A DNA stretch of 64,000 nucleotides from contig JAEVLN010000004.1 in assembly GCA_018350325.1 (NCBI GenBank), positions 2,046,001 to 2,110,000 of the forward strand. Reading direction: 5' to 3'. The notes beneath the pieces are model-generated. The model had not been told where the DNA came from and did not search any database. It was given only the letters and a program-made list of their open reading frames with translations. The DNA comes from Globodera rostochiensis. Lineage: Eukaryota; Nematoda; Chromadorea; Rhabditida; Heteroderidae. Below, piece by piece: positions 1-11,971 of the stretch; the first letter of the stretch is position 1; every line of letters starts with the position of its first letter. A program made the translations under genes and the position numbers.

Positions 1-39
1 GATTAGGTATCCTGGGCACGGATCAAATTAGGGGGGGGG

Positions 40-916
40 GGTTGGTCCCCGACCCCTCGGGGGTGGGAAAGTCGGGGAGGTCGGGATTGGCCATGTCTGG
101 GGGTCGGGGACGTCCAAATTTTCAGGGTTAGGGAGCAAGCCTAGATCAAGATCAAATCATTGTCTTTACATCCGGGGGTTATATCCGCGCTGTTTTTTTT
201 TCTTCCATTGCACAGATGTTGAGCTGCTGATCGGAGCATTTGGTGGAGCTTTGAGAGACTTCAACAGGTAATTTGTGGTCGTCGATGTTTTTTCGGATGA
301 CAAAAACGAAGTCCCCAAAATTCCGTCCCTGAAAATGTCCCCCGGGGGAATTGGAATCCCAACGCTCTGCTGATGTACACCGATACATAAACTACGTTTT
401 TGCAGTTCCAATTCATATCCGGCATTCGGCTTTGGTGCCAAAATCCCGCCGCAGTTTCGCGAAAGTCAAGAATTTTGGTAATAAAAATTTTGAAAAAATA
501 AAATATTTATTACAATCCAATGCTTTAGTTAGAGTAGGGTTAAAGCCGCTTTTAATCGCTCGGTCCCAAAAATGCCGTAACATAAATGGACTCTTTACAC
601 TTTTTTTGTCAAGCCTGAACCTGGACGGCACCGACCCGTACTGCAGGTGAACGAGTTCATTTTCTTTCCCCATTCGGTTTCAAAACGTTTTGAATTCGCA
701 GAGGCATTTCGGGCGTTTTCAGCGCGTTCAAAAGTTCCTTCACAAAGGTTGAGCCGCTCAACATGGCCCACCTGTCGCACGTCATCTACTACATGGCCAA
801 GTGTGTGTTGTGCCATGTAGGGGGGGTCTCCGACCCCGACCCTGATCCCCGGCATGGCAAACCCTGCCTCCCCGACTCCGGACTTCCCCCCCCCCTCGAG
901 GGGTCAGGGACCAACC
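40..916. repeat. Inverted pair of a G-rich dispersed repeat
   Basis: About 75 bases at 40-113 read GGTTGGTCCCCGACCCCTCG and continue with GTCGGGGAGG and TTGGCCATG. The reverse complement of about 823-916 gives nearly the same order: GGTTGGTCCCTGACCCCTCG, then GTCGGGGAGG and TTTGCCATG. The two copies face each other about 700 bases apart within copine noncoding sequence. Confidence 0.75.
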
Positions 917-3594
917 AGTGCCATGCCACTACAATGGCTGGGCCCGTTTAAACAGAAGCCAGCCCCCCCCCCATCCCCGTTTCCCCTCGGGGGAGAATCT
1001 TACGCGATTTTGACACCAAACTTTGGATTTTGATGTTCAGATTGGCCCAAAATTCGCTGTGTCGACTGACCTCGGCCAACAATTGTGTGGAGGAGCTCGG
1101 TTCGGAGGGCAAACCGCCAAATTATTTTGGTAAATGGCCAAATTCCCAAAGTATCGTACATTTCCCACTGTCCCATTAAATGGATACAGTACTCGTCATC
1201 GTCACTCGAGGCATTTTTGATGATCTGAAAGAGACTGTGCAGTCGTTGATCTTCGCCTCCCGGGCCCCACTTTCCATTGTTTTTGTGGGCATTGGCGAGG
1301 ACGAGCAACACTTGGGCGAGTTGGAGAGATTGGCCACTGTAAATTTGTTCAGATCGACTCAATTGAGTTTTTGCCAAGTTTAAAGCACAATTTTTAACCA
1401 AAATTATTAAAGTGATCAATGGGGTCGGACAAAGAAAATTCTTAAAGCGATCACTTGCGATCGGCTAAAAAAACTTAAAGCGATCCTTTGCGATCGGCCA
1501 AAAGGGTTAAGAAATATGGAAAATATGAAAATAATTTAATTTTAAAAAGTTGTCACCCATTCAAAGGCTGGCACACGACTCAATTTCCATGGACGTAAGC
1601 CGGAACGCGACTACACACAAGTGCGTTTCACACCAACAACAAATAAATTTATTATAATAAAGGGTTTTTGCTTCATTATTCAGTATGTCTCTTTGCCACT
1701 TTGTCGTAAGGAAGAAAGCAAGACAAACGACCTAAAAATGTTAGCGTAATTATGATAATTGCTTCATTTTTGTTAATGGTTATTTTGAAGTGCCATTGTG
1801 GAGCGTGGGCTGTCTGCAGTTACGGCACAGATGTGCAATTGGATGATGCGAAACGGTATAGGACAAACAAACGAACACAGTGCATTTAATTTGGAGATCA
1901 GACTTGAGGACTGATCCAGATTTTGATCAAAAATCTTGATCGAAAATTTACCGAGATTTCGAGTGAAAATTCGAGCGTTCCGATCTCTATTATATATAGA
2001 GTTATTCATCGAGTTGGGGAGCGGCTTTGCGGCCCGCTGGGGCTGTTCCCGGCATTTGCCGAGAATTGTGCCCGAGAGTGATGAGGAGACACTTTCTTGG
2101 CATTTTGCGATTGGGGCGATTCACGTGGATCCGACGATGCTCTCTAATTTTCTTGTGTTTTAGGCTACCAGAAGGTTGAGCCCATACCGGAAACAGGGAC
2201 CATTCAGCAGGTGAGAGCAATGTACGGTGTGGATCTGGCCCGGCTTATGTGCTTTATTCGTTGATCTGGGCCGGTTTGTCCAATAAATTGATCAGGTCAT
2301 ATGATCTGCCGGCCGGGTCATCATCCTGATCGGGGGGCTATTCGTGGTGATCACTGATCGGATTGTTGTGATTCCATTCTTGCACCTTTTCTGAGGCACC
2401 AACCGTTCCCACAACAACAATGTCAGCAACCAGTGAGCGTCGACTGTGCGCAGCCTCCAACCTCCGGCGCTCATGGTCAGTGAGTTTTGTTGGTGCTGTA
2501 CACTAGAGCCCGGACTTGAGCTTCGAGCGAGACTCGAGACGAGATTCTCGAAAAAATCTCGGATCTCGAAAATTCTTTATTCGAGACGAGATGTCGAGAC
2601 GAGATTTCTCGAGAATCTCGTCGAGATTTTTCAAGATCTCGAGACGAGATTCTCGTCTCGACCGGGCTCTACTGTACACCGCAGTCCAGTCGGAGGCCCC
2701 GTGGACTTGAAACCGGTTCCGGAACATAAACCGCCTGTTTTAAACAGTACCAAACAGAACACCGATTTTTGTTGGTTTATTTGTAGCAGCACCTTTTGGA
2801 AACAACGGCGCCAACGCGTGTCCAAGTGACAGCTGTTGCCGAACGCCGACACCGTTTCGGCATGGCATTCGAATGCGCCAAAGCGCGCAATGTCTGTCCC
2901 TGGGGCGCTCATCGTCCTCGTCGTCCTTTGGTCTTTGTGCCATTCAAAAATTTTTTGAAAATTTTCGATTTTATGTTTTTTAAGGGTCCTCCAACAAATT
3001 GTTCGGTGGCGGCGGCATTTACTCTTCGGCGCCAGAAAGTGCACTCGAAATCACTTCCGTCGCCACTGCGCCGACAGTTCCAGATTGGCAATTGGACGGA
3101 GCATTTCGAAATATGGGTAATTTAGATTTGTCCAAATTGTGGGCAGATCAAAGCTTAACCAGTTTATGAGCTGATCTGACCAAATGATAAGCTCGGAGTG
3201 GATCCCGAATGATTGAACCCTTGATCAATCAATCTACCTAACTGCAAAAAGGGTTGTCTCGATCTGATCACTCTTGGTCCCAGTGTTTGTGCTCCGTGAA
3301 GGATGATTTTGGAAACTTTTTTAAAAAATTGCAGAATCGGCCAACTGTTCCATGCAACAACAACAACATCAGCAAGGACCTGCTCCAAACTCTGCGTGTT
3401 TTTCTCGGTTTCCCAAAACGTTGCTAAACTTAAAAAAGTGGCGAATGAAAACAACGGCCGAAGAAGGGAAAGAAATGGCGGTGACGTCAATGCCAATGCC
3501 AATGTCGTCGTCAAGTTCCTCCCCGTCATCTACTGCTGGGCCATGCTGCCAATGTCCTCCATCCAGCGCTATTACACCGTTCCAACAACAATGA
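216..3594 (+). CDS. Copine-family protein, 3' part (von Willebrand A domain and tail)
   Basis: Copines are calcium-dependent phospholipid-binding proteins with two C2 domains and a vWA-like copine domain. Only the copine domain and tail lie in the window. Exons read in order include PAFGFGAKIPPQF (about 417-460), LNLDGTDPYC (about 614-648), a block ending MAHLSHVIYYMAK (about 703-800), YTVLVIVTRGIFDDL with VFVGIGEDEQHLGELERLAT (about 1183-1340), a probable exon with KPERDYTQVRF (about 1600), and GYQKVEPIPETGTIQQ (about 2164-2211). The last exons are Gly/Ser- and Gln-rich and end at a TGA at 3592-3594; the final join creates FRNMESANC. The FGFGAKIPP and ITRG...GVG-type motifs are typical of copines. 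The 5' end lies off the window, and the first exon and the stretch at 1600-2160 are uncertain. Introns carry several repeats. Confidence 0.82.
1441..1503. repeat. Two-copy 33-bp direct repeat in a copine intron
   Basis: CTTAAAGCGATCACTTGCGA at 1441 recurs as CTTAAAGCGATCCTTTGCGA at 1474, each followed by TCGGC. The copies are nearly identical. Confidence 0.8.
2499..2676. mobile_element. Palindromic MITE, TA target, in a copine intron
   Basis: Left end CACTAGAGCCCGG (2501) and right end CCGGGCTCTACTG (to 2674) are inverted copies differing at one base. A TA dinucleotide flanks each side (2499-2500 and 2675-2676). The inside is a chain of CGAGACGAGATTCTCG palindromes, so the whole 174 bases should fold into a long hairpin. 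A TA duplication and no coding capacity fit a nonautonomous Tc1/mariner-type element. The family is inferred. Confidence 0.7.
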
Positions 3595-5153
3595 TTGATG
3601 CACATTAAAAATGATAAAGACGTCCATCGCTTCCGATCGGTGCGCCATTCTCAAACACCCAAACGGCACCAAATTTGTTCGAATTGATTGGCCTGAAAAA
3701 GCTTTGCTTTGGCCGGTGCCCAAGTCATATCTCAGCCACAGTTACGTGTTTGTGCACATCGATTCCGTTGTTTTATATAAACAGCAGTACAGTTTCCCAA
3801 ATATGCACCGAAAAGTGACACACTAATTAGCTACCTAATTAGTTTAATGATTTATTTAATTTTTCTATCTATCCGTTTCCATGGATTGTTTAAATGGAAA
3901 AGAAGTCCGTCAGAGTCAACGCCGCTTTAATTAAGCGATGGCCATTTTTTACCGACAGTTTCAAAACGATGAATGCGTTTAATTTTAGAGATAATATATC
4001 CATAATGGTACAACAAATACAACAACGAACGAGACACCTCTCAGTACCGCCCATACAATAACAATAAATAAAATAATGGTCTCTCATGCACTCGGAGGGG
4101 GAAACACCACACACGGCATATTGATGACTGCATTTTCATCGTCATGGACGAAGCGTTTTCGGAGGTTGTGGTGGTTGGGCACGGAATGGATTAAGCATTC
4201 GGTACAGCAGAAACAATAAACATTAATTGATTGATCGAACGGTGGTGCAATTTGATCGGGAAGCACCAGGACAAAAATTTTGCCATTTTTACACGGGTCA
4301 AAAATTACGCTGCTCTTTTCCAGGGTTTTAGACTTTCCGAAAACATTTTCCCTGGCCGTCCGACTGCACTCGTCGAATAAATGAGAGAGTGTAATACGGT
4401 GGCAGCATCAATAATAATAATAATAATAACAATATGTTGATGACATAATCGATTCTGAGGATGGACGAAGGAGAGATAAGAGAGAGAGAGAACAGATTAC
4501 ACCTCCTGTTATAAATACAGAAACAATAAAATATGCAGCAAAAAGCATTAATAAAATAATAATAAAGACCATAAAAACAGCAATAAAGGGAGTCGCGGCG
4601 TACAAAAATATTCAAGATAAGCAAATTGGGAAATGTGTAACAAAATTAATTTGTATATGTGGACGAGTGCGCGTTGTTGACAACAAACGCGAGAAGAACA
4701 ACACACCATAGGCGCGCATATACCGGCGGCAGCTCCGATTTGGTCGTCTTGTACACACATCAAACATGTCGAAGAAGCAAACAGTCGTTGTACATGTACG
4801 GTGGTTGAACAGCGAGTCAAATCATCAAAGAGGCGGTGGCGGTCGCAGCCATCATCGGCGGGGTCAACGACGGCGATGACGACGACGAGTCACTGAACCG
4901 TCACAAAACATTACTAAAGTCCAATCAAAACCGCATTTTTGTGTGCACCTGGTCCCGATGAAACTGTTGCCGGACGACTCATCAAGAAAAAGGCCCACGC
5001 TGCCTTGCTCAAAGAGATTCTCAGTTGACGACGATGAGCCAATGTTCGTGACGGGAAGACGTTGCAGTTTGACCTTAAAAATGGCATATCTGAAATTCGG
5101 TTTCTGGTCTTTTTGGGCCTCAAATTTTCCTTAAGGCGCATGAATTAACCCGG
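3595..5153. other. Intergenic stretch, 3' side of copine and ZCCHC24 genes
   Basis: The two flanking genes converge here. The sequence is AT-rich, with an ATA microsatellite at about 4408-4431, a GA run at about 4470-4492 and further AATAATAA runs near 4550. Short open frames are present, but none shows family similarity. A minus-strand open frame at about 5085-4880 containing GTRCTQKCGFDW could be an extra 3' exon of the ZCCHC24 gene; this was not resolved. Confidence 0.5.
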
Positions 5154-8047
5154 TCACGCAAATGAAAGAAACGAAGCACAAACCAATCCGAGAGCCACAG
5201 CCTTGTCCACTGGAAGCTGAAATAGGAATGGGTATAAAATTTGCAACAGCACTGTCAAAATCACAATTTATGTACCTGTTTGTGCGGAAAAACTGGCACA
5301 TGACATTTGATGCAGCTTTGTGCTGAAATAAAATGGTTTGAAAAAACAGTTTAACAAAAGCCCAAAAAACGACCCGGCCCACCTTCATTCGCCACACTGT
5401 TCTGCGATGTCCATTTGCGTTTGCACTGTTCACATTGCTTAACAAAATGCTCATCTTCATTTATTTAAACCCCAAAATGCAAACAACAAAAAGTACAAAA
5501 TAACTCACAAATTCGCCATAGCACCTGAAAGGGAGCGGTGTGTATTGTGAATGCAAAGTAAGTTTTAAAAAATACAAACTTCTTTCGTCCCTGATACGGC
5601 GTCAGCTCCTCATAAGGACTGTTGAAGCGAGCAGGACAGTCACTGTAGCAAAAATGAACAGAGAGTACAATTTGAGAAGAGAACAACATTTTGTAGCAGT
5701 ATACATATTTGTGTATTGTATAACAGGATTTAAACCATAGATGCCCAAGGGGGGGGGGGTCAGACCCCCCCCCCCAACGCCGCACTTGGGCACTCCCCAC
5801 TGTAACAACCTCGCACCAAAATCCCAAAATTTTGAAAAAGAAAATTTTTTCTCAGCGTAGGGGAAAAAAAGAGAGAAATAACATCGCAAAGTAAATTTTG
5901 GACCAATTTTTCTTACCACCCCTACCCCCCCTAACATCGCACCTCGCAGTGCTCGAGCCGACCCCCCCCCTTGGGCATCTATGATTTAAACCAAGATTTT
6001 TTTGATCAAAAGTGGACACTAAAAACAAAGAAATACACACACCTAATGTAATGGCCAGGCTGATAGCAAATGTGGCAAATGTAACGCGGCGGCGGCACTC
6101 GTCGCGGCGAATGGAGAAGCTGCGTGAACTCCTTAAAAAGGAATTAAAAAATGCAAAAAAAAATTCTTTCAGCTTCGTCATTCATTAGCCCATGGTCCTC
6201 AAATTATTGACAACAGCATACCTTAATCTCGCGAAAGTCAAAGCCATCCTCCGCTAAAAACATGAAAAAAATTCTTTAGTTAGCCAATAGAAAAAAAGCA
6301 ACAACAAAAAATCCCACTCGGCACAATTTGTTCGGCCGATGGCGGACCTGTCGTTATGCCTGCACCGCCTCCATTGTTGGTGTTGTTGCTGTTGTTCTGT
6401 CCAACCGTCGTGTTCAGGCTGGTCTTGCGTTTGTTGCTGTTCTTGTTGGTCCCTGTTGTAGTCGTTGTCGCTTTCAGCAAAGTTGCGGTACTGCCATTGT
6501 TGTGTGCCGTCGTCGTGTTTGTCATCAACAGAGTTGGATGCGGTGGTGGTGCTGGCGCCTAGAGATGGAATCTTGTAAATTTTGAACCAAAAACATGAAC
6601 GGTTGGCTAATCAAATTCGATAAATTGTTGAAACTGCCGTACCTTAGCAATACCAATCGCCGGCATTGTTGCCATTCGACGCCTTTGCACGGCCGAAAGT
6701 GTTTGCGGTGGTGGTGACAAGTCAGGCTCGACAAAATGATGAGCATGCGAAAACGATGCCATGTCCTGTTTGTCCAGCGCAATTTCCTCCTCCTCACTGA
6801 TCCCCGGGTCCATGAACATTTTCTGCAGTTGGGCAGCATGGAACTGCGCCGAACTCATCGCTGGGCTCGCCAATGGCGTGCCGAGCAGACTAAATATTGC
6901 AACATTTAACCAACAACAAAAAACATGAATCTGAAGTAGAAATCGGAAAATTGAACCCACCCAAAATTTGTACAAGTTTTGTTTTTGTACAAAAAAAACC
7001 CCCTTGGGTTTTGGGTCTGGTCTCTAATCTGAAGGTTAAAATGAAAAACCTTCCATATCCCGAACTGGTGTCGCACTCATAAGCGTCTGCCAATGTTCCT
7101 GCCGATCCTCCGCTCAAACGACGAAACTAAATTCATAAGCATATAATGGAATTGGATACATTCACGCAAAGCCGAAATTGAATTGAGGAGGTTCGGTTTT
7201 TCAATCCTTTGAATAATAATGGATTTGTTGAAAATTTGGTCCATTTTTCACTCGCAGAGATGTGAATTAAAATTTGGGTATTTTAGTTTTCTACAATTTA
7301 TTCAAGGTCCGAAATACAAAGAATCCCTTTTCCACAAAATCCATAAAAACTTAATTTTCAAAATTTCTAAATTTTCAACGGCTCAATTATCTTAAAGTAT
7401 AAACCGTGTTCTGCATGTCCAGTGATGTTCCATTGCTTGCAAAACTATTTTTCAGTCCATCAAACAAATGGTGCGGCGGTCGTTTTGACAAAAATTGCGT
7501 GGAATACAGATGATCGGATCCAACACTTGCGGATTTTTGACGGAACTGGCCTAAAATGGATAACACATTTTTAGAGAATAGCAACGCCCGAAATGTCAAA
7601 ACTGAAAAGCGTGGGGGAAGTGGAGGGCACAATACATATGCTCATAACCAAAAAAAAAAGCATTCTTTGCGTAGGATTTGCTTATTTCGAACCTGCCAGT
7701 CATCGGGACCAGAGTTTTCCCGGTCAGGAAGCGCCGCCGAGCAACAAAATTTCGGAAAATTTTTGCAAACTCCAATTAAAAAAATACCCAGACTAAGCAC
7801 ATAATGGCTAACCAAGCTGGTGAAATCCGTTGTTCGGAGACGAACATCGTCTAAGAAGGCCCTCCAGACCATGAACGATGGCATTGTCATCAGTTTTTTC
7901 CTCAAGGGAAAGTGCATTGTCCAGAGGGCCCAAAAACGGCAAAGAATCGTCAGTCGATGCTCGATTGGTCGTTTTCTTGCCGTTTACAGTATCAACATTT
8001 ACAGCCAGCTGTTGGGCAATGTTCAATTCTCGATCATAGTCAAACAT
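5154..8047 (-). CDS. ZCCHC24: ZCCHC24 orthologue (CCHC zinc knuckle plus 3CxxC zinc finger)
   Basis: Minus-strand exons give RRVPPPRYICHICYQPGHYI (6131-6043), then DCPARFNSPYEELTPYQGRK (about 5655), CYGEF, CEQCKRKWTSQNSVANE (about 5460-5386) and SCIKCHVPVFPHKQ (about 5325-5275). The order CCHC knuckle, LTPYQGRK, CYGE, CxxCxxxW, CIKCH, PHKQ is that of animal ZCCHC24, thought to bind RNA. Upstream exons are Ser/Thr/Asn-rich: MFDYDRELNIAQQ (start at 8047), an exon at about 7555-7395, FRRLSGGSAG (about 7125), a block with ISEEEEIALDKQD (about 6890-6647), a poly-Thr/Asn exon (6560-6315) and EDGFDFREIK (6250-6224). The proposed last exon ends at 5154 and lacks the final CxxC pair of vertebrate ZCCHC24, so the 3' end may be incomplete. 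Confidence 0.85.
5728..5991. mobile_element. hAT-type MITE with 8-bp target duplication
   Basis: The element spans 5736-5983 (248 bases). Its ends are CATAGATGCCCAAGGGGGGG and the inverted CCCCCCCTTGGGCATCTATG. It is flanked by perfect direct repeats ATTTAAAC at 5728-5735 and 5984-5991. An 8-bp duplication and ends starting CA fit the hAT superfamily. It encodes nothing and sits in a ZCCHC24 intron. Confidence 0.85.
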
Positions 8048-9299
8048 GGTTGTTGATCATAACTTCTTAACCTGAAAAAGAAACAACTTTGAATTGATGG
8101 TGGGGTAAAGAAGAAGTGCACAATGATCCAAATAAAATGATGAATAAATCCATCCGATTTTCATCATGTTACATTGCTTTTACCCTAATTAAATCAAAAA
8201 ATGGGGGGGGGGGGGAATATTTGGTAAATTTCACTGCCAATCACTCCAAGCAGAATTTATGAAAGCCAATAAACAACATTTAAATGCTAACTGCGCACTA
8301 CCATCGCAAACTCACGCGCATGCCATCAAATAAAATTTCGCGATTTCGAAATTTTGGCGAAGCGAACGCATTTGGCGAAACGAACACAAAGCGCCAAAAC
8401 GCGGATATTTCAAACTTCTCATAAAAAACGAAAGACCATTAACAAATAAGCAGTTTTTTATTTTTTATTTACAGGAACCTAGGGTGAAACTGAGAATTTT
8501 GTTTGAGAAAATTTTAATCTCAAAAATTGCGAAATCCCAGGACTAAAAGACGGGAAACGGCACGGCAATAGCACTAATATTTTGATATGTTTCATAGTTT
8601 CGCGTTGGCCAAGAAACTTGTGAATGAATTTTTTGCCTGTACAAATTGTTGATTTGAATTTGGACAATTCAGAGAACGTGAAAAGGGAGCGGAAAATGTT
8701 TTGTGAAGATGGAAGGAGGAAGAGGGAAGGGGAGACCAAATAAAATGCCTGCTGAAAAGAAGAGTGAATAGTAAATGCTCTGCCGGCGTTGTTGACAACA
8801 AATTGTGAAAACTGAAAACATCAGCAGCGGCAGAGCACGGCCAACCAGCGGCGAGCGGCAGCCTCCCGCCCCCCTCCCCTCTCCCCAACTCTCTTTCTCA
8901 CATATTCCTCCTTCTTTTTCACCTCTTTTCTTTTCACTTATATAATCTCTCTTCTAACGCACCAAACACCCGAACGAAAACAAAAATATTTTTCTGTTAG
9001 TCGCCCTTTCACCCGCCCATTGCTAACTGAAAGGAGGAAGGGAAGAATTGCAAAACAATGCACGCATCAAGGGTAAATGCCGAACCAAACCGGGCCAAAT
9101 GTGGAAAATTCAAAACTTTGCCAATTTTTTGTAAACTTTCGTACATCGGCCCAAAGCAGACTAATATGGAAAGTTGACTTTAAGCGTTATCGCGAATTAA
9201 ATTTTAAATTTACAAAAACACCGGCAAAAATAAAAAATATTACACGTACACATATAACCCCCAATTCTCAAAAGTTCTTTTGTTCATTGTTCACACATC
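8048..9299. other. Intergenic, upstream of ZCCHC24 gene
   Basis: This contains the presumed promoter of the minus-strand ZCCHC24 gene and the 3' flank of the coiled-coil gene. A G run lies at about 8204-8214. Pyrimidine-rich sequence lies at about 8865-8950. No convincing gene was seen. Confidence 0.5.
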
Positions 9300-10325
9300 T
9301 CAGCAGGTCAATTTGAACCTCATATTGTGGTTGAGCATCTTCGTTTCCACCAATTGCTTGCGCTGACACTTCAAAGCCTCGATGCAATGCTCACTGGATT
9401 TCAATAAAAAGGAGGAATGGAGAAACAAATTTTTATAAAATTTGCCTCGCAACTCCTTTTTTGTGACTAATGCCGTCACTTACGAAATCTCGCGCTTCAA
9501 CTCCGGGCCAATGGCCGGTTGGTCGACCGAACTGGCAAATTCCTTCTCCAACACGGTCAGCTCGTCACGCTTAGTCTTCAGCTCCTGCTGCCCGAGTGCG
9601 ACTAAAACACAAAAATTTTTCTTTACATCGTTATTCGTTTTCTTTCTTTTAGTAGAACCTATCAATGTTTTTTTGCCTTAACAAGAACCCACTTTCCGAC
9701 TTAAACTCCGCAATTTGCTGCTGCATCGCCCGCTTGTACTCCTCCATGTTCCCGTACTGATCCTGAAACAAATTCACTCTGAACTTTGTCCACCAAAATG
9801 AAGATAAAGCCACTTCTTCTTTGATGGTAACGCGGCGCATGATTTGCAATGCCATCTTAAACTTCTCATTTCGTTTGGATGCCGTCATGCGATATTTGCG
9901 CATCAACAAATTCAGTTGTTCTTGCTTATTGTCGAATTCGGACTTGGACCTGAAATTGGTTTGGTTTCAAAGCATTTTCGGAATCATCACTTACTCAGTG
10001 AGCGCTTTCTCACTGACGACGAGAGAATCCTTCAGTTGTTGGAGTTTGCGCTGTTGAAGTTCGCTCTCCGTGCGCGCTTCCATCAACAGATTTTGTTCTG
10101 TAAATTGACGAGAAAATGATGGTGAGCAATAAAATCAAACCAATAAATTTGCATAAAAACTCACCATTAGCAAATTGCGATTGTTTGGTTTCATTCTCCG
10201 CCTCAATTTTCTTCAACTCCTTCTGTAAGAGCTCCAGATCTGTGCATTTAAGCGTACAAAAAATAACGAACTTATTTTCTACCTTCGTTCAATTGCTTTG
10301 TCAATGCTTGAAGTTTGGATGACAT
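9300..10325 (-). CDS. Small coiled-coil protein
   Basis: The start ATG is at 10325 and the stop TGA at 9300. Exons read MSSKLQALTKQLNE, DLELLQKELKKIEAENE, EQNLLMEARTESELQQRKLQ, SKSEFDNKQEQLNLLMRKYR, DQYGNMEEYKRAMQQQIAEF, ALGQQELKTKRDELTVLEKE and a last exon with EHCIEALKCQRKQLVETKML. The joined product is about 200 residues, almost entirely heptad-rich coiled coil, with no transmembrane segment. Every junction has a GT donor and an AG acceptor. I do not recognise the family. It may be a structural or scaffold protein, but function cannot be assigned. Confidence 0.8.
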
Positions 10326-10564
10326 TTTCTAAGCTTGTGTATAAGCAATAGTAAACGATAAAACTCTGAACTCAGTAAGGGGTAGAATGCGAATCCGACC
10401 CCATTTTCGATCGATTTTGAAGTCCGAATCGACCAATAAACAAAACGATTAGCGTCAGCTAATTTTTAAATGCATAAAAACTTCATTAAAATGTTGAAAC
10501 ACAAATTCACTAAGACGTTTACGCGTCCTTTATTTGAGATTTCTGGAATTTTTTGAAGAATTTT

Positions 10565-11971
10565 CGGTAATACTCCAGTTTGTTTCCCCCCCCCCTTTGG
10601 AAAAACAATTTTTTGTTTCAAAGTCGAGAAAATGTTGTTTCTAGGGGTATTCTGGGCCTAGAATCCGAATGTGACCTCCATTTCGACCGATTTCGAAACC
10701 CGGACTCGAATTCGAACAATTTTTCGAAAATTCAAAATTTTCCTAAAATTAATTTTGGCTTCAAAACCATCCATAGAGCATGAATTCAATAATTATTTGC
10801 TTTTTCGTTATAAGTTAAATGCTCTTTGGTGGTTTTTTAATTTTTGGAAAATTTTGAATTTTCGAAAAATTTTTCGAATTCGGGTCCGGGGTTCAAAATC
10901 GGTCGAAATGGATGTTAGAATCGCATTTTACGCCTATGATACCTTTAGCACAGCGCGTCATTTTTGCATTTTATTACCGTTTAAGGTAGACAGTGTAGTC
11001 TCTCGCTTTTCCCTCTCTTTCTCTAACCGTTCTCTTCTTTTGGCGTTCTCTCTCACCTTTTTTAACAAATATTTTGACCATCCCGCACTTCGATACGCTT
11101 AACTTCATTTAAATACGGCGGATCCATCTTAAATTTTCACCATCCCTAGAAAACAATATATTAAACATTATTTCGGGGTTTTTAGTTTTTGTTAGAGGGG
11201 TTTCTAAAGAATTATCATGAGAAATATTGCGTGTATATTTTTTTTAGATATTATGGCAAAAAGAAAATTATTGTGCAAGCGTAACCGTTTAAATTTAGTA
11301 CCTTTCGAAAGCTCTTGGTTCGTAGAAGCTATTTGTAAGCAAGAGCTAAGCGATTGGATAGCTCTCAAGAAAGTTAGGCCCAAAAAACAGAAACAGCCAA
11401 ATTTTGGCCAATTTGGCCTGTAACTTTTTTTTAGACGAGTCCGTCACTTTTTCTCCGCTAGAACATTTTTTATAAATAATCTGAGCTTTCAAATGACACC
11501 AAATTTATTTTATTTGATTAGGTTTGAAGAGACTTATAGTCATTTGGGCCAAAAATCAATGTGCAAACATGTGCCGACGGTTATAACTTTTTTCAAACTC
11601 AACCAAATCAAATATACATGATATCATTAGTAAGCTCAAATTTTCTAGAATTTTTCATCAAGCAAAAGCTAAGCGATTCGGAAAGGTTTTAAAAATCGAA
11701 AGAAATTCCAATGGTGAGGGATATAGTGTCTGACCATGCGCTGTCTGCCGCATGTTGCGCTTTAGTGAGCAGCAATTCTCGCGAGACGTGCAGTTTGAAA
11801 TTATTGTTCATTTTTATTATTTTGCTTTTCGTGCCAATAAACTTGGCTAAATGGTTATGCGGTAATAAAATGCAAAAATGAATCGCTGTGCTTTAGAAAC
11901 AACATTTTCTCGATTTTGAAACAAAAAATTATTTTTTCAAAAAAGGGGGGGAACAAACTGGAGTATTACCG
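10565..11971. mobile_element. Long foldback element with inverted arms
   Basis: The left arm CGGTAATACTCCAGTTTGTT (10565) is matched in inverted form by AACAAACTGGAGTATTACCG ending at 11971. The match continues inward through the C/G run, the stretch around TTTTTTGTTTCAAA and AAAATGTTGTTTCT. It resumes at GCACAGCG...ATTTTTGCATTTTATTACCG (about 10950-10985 against 11845-11890). The arms are thus over 100 bases, with about 850 bases between them and no transposase frame. A TA may be the target duplication (10568-10569 and 11967-11968), but this is uncertain. Confidence 0.75.
10638..10944. mobile_element. Second foldback nested in the left arm of the larger one
   Basis: The left half (GGGTATTCTGGGCCTAGAAT, then CCATTTCGACCGATTT and AATTCGAACAATTTTTCG) is repeated in inverted order to about 10944, ending ACGCCTATGATACC. 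It interrupts the match between the arms of the surrounding element, so it inserted later. Confidence 0.7.

Noticed and set aside
8479..8888. Minus-strand open frames near 8.6 kb
   Set aside because: Two overlapping frames of similar length with no family match; likely promoter sequence.
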